Origin: CAZCFB01 sp964511535
GTDB taxonomy: Bacteria; Myxococcota_A; Polyangia; GCA-2747355; CAZCFB01
Assembly (NCBI GenBank): GCA_964511535.1
Contig: CAZEFW010000082.1
Span: 1 to 39,054, forward strand
DNA: 39,054 nucleotides
Direction: 5' to 3'
Shown: in pieces, positions 33,541 through 39,054 of the stretch
How positions within the stretch are numbered: the stretch's first letter is position 1
Layout: every line of letters starts with the position of its first letter
Notes under the pieces: model-generated
Told to the model about the DNA's origin: nothing
Database searches by the model: none
Seen by the model: only the letters and a program-made list of their open reading frames with translations
Made by a program: the position numbers and the translations under genes

Positions 33541-34838
33541 AGGGTGATCACCTTGTTCTGGTGGGGGCCGCGCACGTCGCGCGTGGCGTTGCGGGTGTCC
33601 ACCACCAGCTGTGACTGCTCGCAGATGCGGCCGTAGTCCAGCTCGCTGTGGTTGGTGATGATCACCACACAGTCGAAGGCGGACAGGTCGTCCATGGGCA
33701 CCGTGTTCATCTCCTTGCTCGCCACCACCAGGCGCTCGACGTAGGGATCGTGGTACGACACCTCGGCGCCGCGCTTGGCAAGCAGCTCGATGACGTCCAG
33801 GGCGGGGGACTCACGCACGTCGTCGATGTCCTTCTTGTACGCCACGCCGGCGATGAGCACGCGCGAGCCGTTGACCGGCTTGCGATGATCGTTGAGCGCC
33901 TCTGCCACCAGGTCCACCGTCACCTCTGGCATCGCCGAGTTGATCTCGCCGGCCAGCTCGATGAACCGGGCGTTGTACTTGAGGGTCTTGAGCTTCCAGG
34001 AGAGGTAGTGTGGATCGACGGGGATGCAGTGCCCGCCCAGGCCGGGGCCCGGGTAGAAGGGCATGAAGCCGAACGGCTTGGTGGCCGCGGCGTCGATCAC
34101 CTCCCAGGTGTCGAGGTCCAGCTTCTGGCACATGAGCGCCACCTCGTTGACCAGCCCGATGTTCACGGCGCGGTAGGTGTTCTCCAGCAGCTTGACCATC
34201 TCGGCGGCGTCGCAGGTGGAGACGGGGACCACCGTGTCGATGAAGTGCTCGTAGAGGGCGAAGGTGAGCTTGGTGCACGCCTCGGTCATGCCGCCCACCA
34301 CCTTGGGCGTGTTCTTGGTCTGGTACACCGGGTTGCCCGGGTCCACGCGCTCGGGCGAGAAGGCGAGGAAGATGTCCCGACCCACGCGGTAGCCGGTGCG
34401 CTCCAGGTGCGGCGCCAGCATCTCGCGAGTGAAGCCCGGGTAGGTGGTGGACTCGAGCACGATCAGCTGGTCGCGGTGCAGGTGGGGCAGCAGCGCGTTG
34501 GCGGCGCTCATGATCAGCGAGACGTCCGGGTCCTTGGTCTTGTTCAGCGGGGTGGGCACGCAGATGATCACCGCGTCTCCCGAGCCGAGCACCACCGGGT
34601 CGGCGGCGCCGCGCAGGGTCCCGGCCTCCACCAGGGGGGCCAGCTCCTCGTCGCTGATGTCGCCGATGTATGAACGCCCGGCGTTGATCTCGGCCACCTT
34701 CTCCTCGGAGATGTCGAAGGCCACTGTCTCGAAGCCAGCGCGCGCGCTCTCCACGGCGAAGGGGAGGCCGACGTAGCCGGCGCCTATGACCACCACGCGG
34801 GCGGTCTTTTGCTCGAATTTCTGCAGCAATGTATCCAT
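33537..34838 (-). CDS. UDP-sugar 6-dehydrogenase (WbpA/WecC/Ugd family)
   Basis: 433 residues, an NAD-dependent four-electron oxidase converting a UDP-sugar to the UDP-uronate. Rossmann motif VVVIGAGYVGLPFA (Gly19, 21, 24), central domain LLENTYRAVNIGLVNEVAL, the catalytic Cys near 267 in GLGGHCIPVDPHYLSWK, and the C-terminal domain VLIAGVAYKKDIDDVRESPA. The GGHCIPVDP context and length favour the UDP-GlcNAc or UDP-ManNAc dehydrogenase branch (WbpA-like) over UDP-glucose dehydrogenase, but specificity cannot be settled. GGAG lies nine bases before the ATG. It is the core enzyme of a polysaccharide-precursor operon. Confidence 0.93.
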   Translation of the reverse strand: MDTLLQKFEQKTARVVVIGAGYVGLPFAVESARAGFETVAFDISEEKVAEINAGRSYIGDISDEELAPLVEAGTLRGAADPVVLGSGDAVIICVPTPLNKTKDPDVSLIMSAANALLPHLHRDQLIVLESTTYPGFTREMLAPHLERTGYRVGRDIFLAFSPERVDPGNPVYQTKNTPKVVGGMTEACTKLTFALYEHFIDTVVPVSTCDAAEMVKLLENTYRAVNIGLVNEVALMCQKLDLDTWEVIDAAATKPFGFMPFYPGPGLGGHCIPVDPHYLSWKLKTLKYNARFIELAGEINSAMPEVTVDLVAEALNDHRKPVNGSRVLIAGVAYKKDIDDVRESPALDVIELLAKRGAEVSYHDPYVERLVVASKEMNTVPMDDLSAFDCVVIITNHSELDYGRICEQSQLVVDTRNATRDVRGPHQNKVITL

Positions 34839-34858
34839 CTCGGTCTTCTCCGTAGGGA

Positions 34859-35575
34859 TCAGGGCTCGGGTATCATACCAGCGAGGATCTGTCTCGGATT
34901 ATCGCCAAGCAGCCGCTCCAGCAGCTCTTCCCCCAGCTTGTTGCGTACCCACTCCATGCCGCGCCGGCAGCCGTCGAGATCCGCCACGCCGTGGGCGTCC
35001 GAGGCCAGCGCGTGGACCCAGCCGTCCCGCACCAGGCGGCGAGCTTCGCGGCTGCTCCACCAGCCTGCCAGGGAGGGGATGTTGAGCAGCAGGGCCCCGC
35101 CAGCGGCCAGGGCGTCGAGGCGCTCCTTGTTGTTGGTGATCTCCGGGAACCGCTCCACGTGGGCCACCACCGGCAGGCAGCCGCTCTGGCGGAAGGCGTA
35201 GAAGTGGTCCCTCAGGTGGAGCGGGACGGCGAAGGGGGTGAACTCCAGCAGGAAGGCCTGGCCGCCCGGATAGGTGGGGAAGGCCCGGGTCTCGAGATCC
35301 AGCAGCCGGTCCCCCCACATGTTTTCGCCAGCAGGATCATGGATCCGGGCGTCGGAACCGGCGCTGGCCAGGGCGGCGCGCAACGCCTCGGTGGCGTCCA
35401 GGGTCTCCTCCGCGGTGGGCATCCAGGATCCGGGCTTCTGGTGCGGTGTGGGGTAGAATTCGGCGAACCCCAGCTCCTGAAGGCCCAGGACCAACTCTAC
35501 GGCGGTTTCCACGGATTCGGGACCGTCGTCAACCTTGGGCAGGATGTGGCAATGGAGATCGACGAAGCCGTTCAT
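34859..35575 (-). CDS. PHP-family tyrosine-protein phosphatase, CpsB/YwqE type
   Basis: 238 residues. The PHP metal site is visible: DLHCHILPKVDDG (His8, His10), YPTPHQK, LEFTPF, VVAHVERFPEI and SDAHG, matching Mn-dependent CpsB/CapC phosphatases that dephosphorylate the BY-kinase of exopolysaccharide systems. Its gene precedes the UDP-sugar dehydrogenase by 20 bp, fitting that role, but no BY-kinase gene is in this window. It is the first gene of the operon that runs to the threonine aldolase. Confidence 0.88.
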   Translation of the reverse strand: MNGFVDLHCHILPKVDDGPESVETAVELVLGLQELGFAEFYPTPHQKPGSWMPTAEETLDATEALRAALASAGSDARIHDPAGENMWGDRLLDLETRAFPTYPGGQAFLLEFTPFAVPLHLRDHFYAFRQSGCLPVVAHVERFPEITNNKERLDALAAGGALLLNIPSLAGWWSSREARRLVRDGWVHALASDAHGVADLDGCRRGMEWVRNKLGEELLERLLGDNPRQILAGMIPEP

Positions 35576-35674
35576 GTTGGCGATGCTGCTTTCCTGGGCA
35601 GGAAGAGGTGATATTTTACTAACGTAAAACTAACGTGCAACGTGCAATTTTCCGTTGTAATTATGGAATGGTGG

Positions 35675-35703
35675 TTGACCGGTATACAGGCCCCTGGTAT
35701 ATA
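35675..35703 (+). promoter_or_regulatory. Strong sigma-70-type promoter before the coiled-coil gene
   Basis: TTGACC (35675-35680), a 17-base spacer, then TATATA (35698-35703). Expected start near 35710, about 77 bases before ATG 35787. The spacing and both hexamers are close to consensus and the surrounding 35600-35720 is unusually AT-rich for this contig. Further upstream (35620-35650) short ACTAACGT/ACGTGCA repeats occur. Confidence 0.7.
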
Positions 35704-35741
35704 CTTTCGCCGATTTTGGAGCCCTGATCTGGGGGCCTGTG

Positions 35742-35754
35742 GTACACCCTGTAC
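35742..35754. promoter_or_regulatory. 13-bp palindrome in the leader of the coiled-coil gene
   Basis: GTACA-CCC-TGTAC is a perfect inverted repeat located about 32-44 bases after the predicted transcription start and 33 bases before the ATG. Its size suits a dimeric repressor site. No regulator is identified. Confidence 0.35.
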
Positions 35755-35786
35755 AGCGCAAGAGTCAGAAAAAAGGAACAAGGTAT

Positions 35787-36530
35787 ATGGCCGATAAGAA
35801 ACCTAATTCCGTTCTCTTCTCATTGAAGGAGCTCAGGCGCATCGAGGACGAGCGCGTCCAGCAGGAAGAGGACGACCAGAAGAAGCAGGAAGAGGAGGCC
35901 CAGGCTGCCGCGGAAGCTGCGGAGCGGCAGAAGGTCGAGGCGGAGGAGCGCAAGGTCCGCGAGGAGGAAGACCGGATCAAGCGCGAGGCGGATGAGAAGG
36001 AGCGCCAGAAGCGCGAGGAGGAGCTCCGCCTGCAAGAGTCCGAACGCCAGGCCAGGATTCAGGCCGAGATGGAGCTGCAGAAAGCCCGCGAGGAGGCCGC
36101 CATCAAGGCCAAGGCGCTGGAGAAGAAGGTGCCGTGGGTACCCATCGGCATCGCCATCGGCGTCCTGGTCATCGGCATCGCGGGCCTCGGCTACTACTCC
36201 ATGCAGCAGGAAGAAAAGCAGAAGCAGATGGCTGCCGAGATCGCCAAGAAGCGGGCCGAGATGGAGAAGTTCCGGGCCGAGGTGGCGGAGAAGGAGCGCC
36301 TGTACCAGGAGCAGCAGGAGACCCTGGCCAAGCAGAAGCGGGATCTGGAGACCAAGCTCTCCGCAGCCAAGGACGACGCCGAGAAGGACCTGCTGCGCAA
36401 GCAACTGGCGGCCCAGCGGGAGAAGGAAGCCAACCTGAGCCGCTCCAGGGCCAGGCAGCGCGCCGCCCAGCGCAAGCGAGCCAAGAAGCTGCGCATCGGA
36501 GACACCTCCGACCCGATCCACGGCCTGTAG
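35787..36530 (+). CDS. Coiled-coil membrane protein, unknown function
   Basis: 247 residues. A highly charged cytoplasmic coiled coil (about 12-112, rich in Glu, Lys, Gln, Arg) precedes one membrane helix (WVPIGIAIGVLVIGIAGLGYY), followed by a second long coiled coil (about 140-225) and a basic end (RQRAAQRKRAKKLRIG). The arrangement resembles TolA-like or membrane-tethering proteins. The start was set at ATG 35787, with AAGGAACAAGG upstream; the longer in-frame reading begins in the promoter leader. Behind a near-consensus promoter it is probably abundant. Function unknown. Confidence 0.8.
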   Translation: MADKKPNSVLFSLKELRRIEDERVQQEEDDQKKQEEEAQAAAEAAERQKVEAEERKVREEEDRIKREADEKERQKREEELRLQESERQARIQAEMELQKAREEAAIKAKALEKKVPWVPIGIAIGVLVIGIAGLGYYSMQQEEKQKQMAAEIAKKRAEMEKFRAEVAEKERLYQEQQETLAKQKRDLETKLSAAKDDAEKDLLRKQLAAQREKEANLSRSRARQRAAQRKRAKKLRIGDTSDPIHGL

Positions 36531-36617
36531 GCCGCACAGTAGGGGCCCATTCCTGGTGCTCCTGCCCTGCTGACTCCCGCCTCTCCACCACTATCTGTTG
36601 ACCGTCAATCGGCGTCG

Positions 36618-36682
36618 GGCTTCAGGCCTCAGGCTTCAGGCTAGTCCCTGACCACTGCACCTGAAGCCTGAAGTCCGAAGTC
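36618..36682. repeat. Inverted heptamer arrays in a convergent intergenic region
   Basis: The arms 36618-36640 (GGCTTCA GGCCTCA GGCTTCA) and 36660-36682 are inverted copies with 19 of 23 positions matching and a 19-base loop, so RNA from either strand can fold. Downstream, GCGCGC-GTCG-GCGCGC (about 36691-36706) supplies the GC hairpin seen in the other clusters, here on the minus strand. The 241-bp region 36531-36771 contains no gene. Confidence 0.8.
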
Positions 36683-36771
36683 TGAGGCCAGCGCGCGTCG
36701 GCGCGCCTCCAGTTGTTAGCTCTCGCACTGCAGGTTGGCTGCCCACCACCTGGGGGGAGCAAGAGGGCGCG

Positions 36772-38643
36772 CTACCTGACCTTGAACACCTGGGGGGCCT
36801 TGTAGCGGCGGTCGTTGTACTCGACCTCAAAGTAGCCGGTGCGAGCATCGCTCGGGATGGTGACCACCACGCGGCGGCCTCCCTGCAGGGTCTTCTTCGG
36901 CAGTGGGCGACCATCGAAGAAGATCAGCACTTCCTGGTGCGGCGGGTTGATGGACAGCGTCACCTCGGAGCCGCGGCGGCCGCGCTTGGGCGCGAAGTCG
37001 AACTCGATCTCCGGCTTGGGCTGGTCCACCGTAAACGCCATCTTGCTGAAGGCGCCCTTGCCGTAGCTCTCCACCCGGAACTTGCCCGACGGCGCGTCGT
37101 CCGGGATGGCCACCACGACCTCCGCCGAGACCAGGGTCTTGATCGGCAGCTCCGTGTCGCCCAGGAATACCTTCATCCCCTCGTGGAAGTGAGCGCCGTT
37201 GATCCGGACCTCGCTCCCGGGCAGCGCGTGCAGCGGGAAGAATGAGCCGATCTCGGCAACCTTGCGCACCCTGAAGATGGCCTCCGAGCGCGCGCTCCCG
37301 GCCCGCGTCACCACCACCAGGTTCGCGCTCCGCACCTCCCTCGGGATCTGGACGGTCACCTCGTGGGGCAGGGCCTTGCGCACGACCTTCAGCCGTTTGC
37401 CAGCGATCATCACCTCGAGCCCCTTGAGGAAGTTCGCGCCCTTGATGGTCACCTCGGTGCCGGCGGGCCCCTCCACGGGGCTGATCTCGCTGATACCAGG
37501 CGGCAGGATCACTTCGAAGTTGCCCCGCGCCGGAAACACCCGCTCCCCGCGCTTGATCCCGAGCTTGCCCGAGGTGACCCCCGCCGGCAGCTCCACCACG
37601 ATGTGGTTGTGCCGCAGCGATCTCATGGTCAGGGTGCCATCACCGATGACCACCTGGTCGCCCTCCAGGAAGCTGTTGCCGGTCACCGTGATGCGCGTGC
37701 CCGGCGCGCCATACCTGGGCGCGAACGACTTCAGCTTGGGGGGCCGCACCACTGTGAACAGCTCCGAGGTCACCACCCGGCGACCTCTCCGCCCGCGCAG
37801 GGCGATCTGCCCGGTGGTGTGCCTGCGGGTCACCTGGACCTCGAAGAAATCATGGCCCTTGCTCTTGATCGGCATCTTCTGGCCGTTGAGCCGCACATGG
37901 TCCGACGGCTCGAAGTTGCGGCCCTCGATGCGGACGATCACGCCCGGCTCTCCTCGATCAGGCGAGAACTTGGTGATGGCCGGCGCGGCCAGCAGGATGT
38001 CGAGCGGCTTCTTGACTCTCGCCCGCGGCTTCTGGCCCCGGCGCAGCTCGATCTTCGCCGTCCTCGCCCCCTTGGGTACGGTCAGCTCCACCCGGTCGGG
38101 CTTGAACGACTTGCGCGGCATGGCGAGGTCGCCCAGGAAGAACTCGTCGCCCGGGTGAAAGTTCTGTCCGTACACCACGATGGTGTCCCCTTCGCCGGCC
38201 TGGCGGGGCTGGTAGGTGCGGATCTTCGGCGGCTTGATGACGTGGAACATCTTGTCCAGCGTCACCTCCCGGAAGCCGGTCTTGAGCACCACGAACTTGT
38301 CAGATACGGCCCGGGGCGGGATCTGCACCTTGATCTCGGACTCGCTCTGGCCCTTGATCTTCAGCAGGCGCCCGTTGAAGCGCACCTTGCACGTGTCGTC
38401 GAGGTGCTTGCCCCGCAGGACGACCATGGTGCGCGGCGGGCCCTCCGCAGGCTCGAAGCCGTCGATCTGCACCTCCTGCCGCACGGCCCCCTTGGGCCCC
38501 GCGGTCGGCGCGACGCGCTTCTTCTTCTTCTCCTTGCCTTCTTCGGCAGGCGGGGCCGCCGAACGCTGGGCGATGGCCGGCGCGGATATCAGCAGGCCGG
38601 TGAACAGGAACAGGCTGGCAGCGGCTCTTACCATGACCTTCAT
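36772..38643 (-). CDS. Secreted protein with seven IPT/TIG-type domains
   Basis: 623 residues. A signal peptide (AAASLFLFTGLLISAPAIA) and a short Lys-rich segment precede seven Ig-like IPT/TIG repeats of about 80 residues. Each begins with a pattern such as ISPVEGPAGTEVTIKGANF and continues with a GDxxLP(I/M) turn (for example DQVVIGDGTL, MKVFLGDTELPI). IPT repeats are adhesive or structural. The last repeat is degenerate in its turn. There is no membrane anchor or sorting tail. The start is ATG 38643, preceded by GGAGAG; a longer in-frame reading lies in the leader. It converges with the coiled-coil gene across the heptamer repeat cluster. Confidence 0.88.
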   Translation of the reverse strand: MKVMVRAAASLFLFTGLLISAPAIAQRSAAPPAEEGKEKKKKRVAPTAGPKGAVRQEVQIDGFEPAEGPPRTMVVLRGKHLDDTCKVRFNGRLLKIKGQSESEIKVQIPPRAVSDKFVVLKTGFREVTLDKMFHVIKPPKIRTYQPRQAGEGDTIVVYGQNFHPGDEFFLGDLAMPRKSFKPDRVELTVPKGARTAKIELRRGQKPRARVKKPLDILLAAPAITKFSPDRGEPGVIVRIEGRNFEPSDHVRLNGQKMPIKSKGHDFFEVQVTRRHTTGQIALRGRRGRRVVTSELFTVVRPPKLKSFAPRYGAPGTRITVTGNSFLEGDQVVIGDGTLTMRSLRHNHIVVELPAGVTSGKLGIKRGERVFPARGNFEVILPPGISEISPVEGPAGTEVTIKGANFLKGLEVMIAGKRLKVVRKALPHEVTVQIPREVRSANLVVVTRAGSARSEAIFRVRKVAEIGSFFPLHALPGSEVRINGAHFHEGMKVFLGDTELPIKTLVSAEVVVAIPDDAPSGKFRVESYGKGAFSKMAFTVDQPKPEIEFDFAPKRGRRGSEVTLSINPPHQEVLIFFDGRPLPKKTLQGGRRVVVTIPSDARTGYFEVEYNDRRYKAPQVFKVR

Positions 38644-38691
38644 GATCTCAACTCTCCGTCGGTGGGTCCGGTGGCTTGTGGTCCACACGGG

Positions 38692-38722
38692 AATATACCT
38701 CAGCTTTCCCGACAATATTCAA
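38692..38722 (-). promoter_or_regulatory. Possible promoter of the IPT-repeat gene
   Basis: On the minus strand TTGAAT (38722-38717) and TATATT (38697-38692) are separated by 19 bases, longer than ideal. The -10 lies about 49 bases before the start codon. Confidence 0.35.
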
Positions 38723-38750
38723 CCTGGCTGATTTCCCCCCACGAACGACC

Positions 38751-38781
38751 GAGGGCGCCGGGTGGAGACCGCGGCGCCCTC
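38751..38781 (-). terminator. Perfect 9-bp hairpin after the tRNA-Cys fragment
   Basis: GAGGGCGCC and GGCGCCCTC pair perfectly around a 13-base loop. On the minus strand the hairpin begins 18 bases after the CCA end of the tRNA fragment, as expected for the terminator of a tRNA transcript. It also lies upstream of the IPT-gene promoter. No long T-run follows. Confidence 0.5.
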
Positions 38782-38799
38782 ATGACTTCTTTGACTTCC

Positions 38800-38825
38800 T
38801 GGAGGCGGCAACCAGATTCGAACTG
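38800..38825 (-). other. 3' fragment of tRNA-Cys, putative attachment site (att) of an integrated element
   Basis: On the minus strand these 26 bases give half of the T stem, the canonical T loop TTCGAAT, the 3' T-stem strand, acceptor strand TGCCGCC, discriminator T and CCA. The T73 discriminator with a GGCGGCA/TGCCGCC acceptor is characteristic of bacterial tRNA-Cys. No matching GGCGGCA 5' acceptor, D arm or GCA anticodon arm lies upstream, so the gene is not intact. Site-specific integrases commonly recombine in tRNA 3' ends and leave such a fragment at one border. Confidence 0.7.
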
Positions 38826-39054
38826 CCTCAGGTCGGTACGGTAAACATGCTGCGAAACGCGAACTTGGCCCGTACTGACCTGGAAGGATTCGGAAACCGG
38901 CTGCTGTCCTGTGATGGGCCGTGTCGGCCTGTGTCGGACTGTTGTGCAGGTTCACGCGAACATAGCGCGAACATGGCGGCTCAGAACAAGCGCGCCTGGG
39001 TGTCCTTAGGCAGGGGGCGACCCGCAGTCTTTGCTTGCAACCAGCAGCTTCAAG
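38826..39054. other. Terminal region with repeats, possible edge of an integrated element; no gene seen
   Basis: No convincing gene is present. CAGGTCGGTACGG (38829-38841) is inverted at 38870-38882 with one mismatch around a 28-base spacer. CGCGAAC occurs at 38858, 38955 and 38966, the last two as tandem CGCGAACAT 11 bases apart. GTGTCGG is repeated at 38921 and 38931. Such repeats beside an att core resemble recombinase or excisionase arm sites. The contig ends before any integrase gene. Confidence 0.45.

Noticed and set aside
38800..38880. Complete tRNA gene
   Set aside because: Only the T loop and 3' acceptor end are present; no 5' acceptor strand, D arm or anticodon arm can be found upstream on the minus strand.
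38719..38955. 78-codon minus-strand open frame spanning the tRNA fragment
   Set aside because: It crosses the tRNA-Cys 3' end and the hairpin, has no ribosome-binding site and no recognisable motif.

Overview
This looks like a draft-genome contig from a Myxococcota bacterium (formerly Deltaproteobacteria), probably a metagenome assembly. The DNA is GC-rich. Two proteases carry MYXO-CTERM-type sorting tails. Several lipoproteins have Asp/Ala/Pro-rich linkers after the lipid-anchor cysteine. There are FHA-domain regulators, a sigma-54 activator and a Ser/Thr kinase with a PEGA domain. Two 100-N gaps are each flanked by the same 55 bp on both sides, and the first 88 bases contain a foldback inverted repeat; these are assembly marks, not biology.

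Layout. 1-442: end of a propionyl-CoA carboxylase beta subunit. 757-3216: M20 peptidase and lipase-like lipoprotein (minus). 3315-8441: trypsin-like protease (plus), convergent and overlapping with a subtilisin-like protease that follows an NHL-repeat lipoprotein (minus). 8640-14467: plus-strand run of a helix-hairpin-helix protein, SfsA, a Cys-rich lipoprotein, D-aminoacyl-tRNA deacylase, a TPR lipoprotein and two paralogous metallo-beta-lactamase-fold hydrolases. A 205-bp MITE-like element lies between the two hydrolases. 14468-17405: three minus-strand signalling genes (FHA-DUF4388, cyclic-nucleotide-binding domain, FHA sigma-54 activator). 17609-22022: a four-gene plus operon with a His-rich metal-transporter-like membrane protein that appears to start at CTG, two zinc-ribbon proteins and an IPT/propeller lipoprotein. 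22365-24855: TPR lipoprotein, LolB/DUF4292-like lipoprotein and CbiX-like chelatase (minus). 24906-26665: two oligopeptide-type ABC ATPases without permeases. 26711-30804: ECF sigma factor, zinc-finger anti-sigma, Ser/Thr kinase and a 72-residue protein (minus). 30937-35575: polysaccharide-type operon (PHP phosphatase, UDP-sugar dehydrogenase, flippase-like protein, secreted protein, threonine aldolase). 35787-36530: coiled-coil membrane protein behind a strong-looking promoter. 36772-38643: secreted protein of seven IPT/TIG domains. 38800-38825: a 3' fragment of tRNA-Cys, read as an attachment site, so the last ~230 bp may be the edge of an integrated element.

The most distinctive pattern is a family of intergenic repeats: a short GC hairpin with a TTC or TTT loop followed by heptamers of the type GGCTTCA/GACTTCA. 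They occupy all three convergent gene gaps longer than 200 bp (443-756, 22023-22364, 36531-36771) and are absent from the three tight convergent junctions. They may be a genome-specific bidirectional terminator or a mobile repeat. Other points of interest are the antisense overlap of two MYXO-CTERM tails, the zinc-ribbon/transporter operon, the MITE inserted at a stop codon, and the tRNA-Cys att site.
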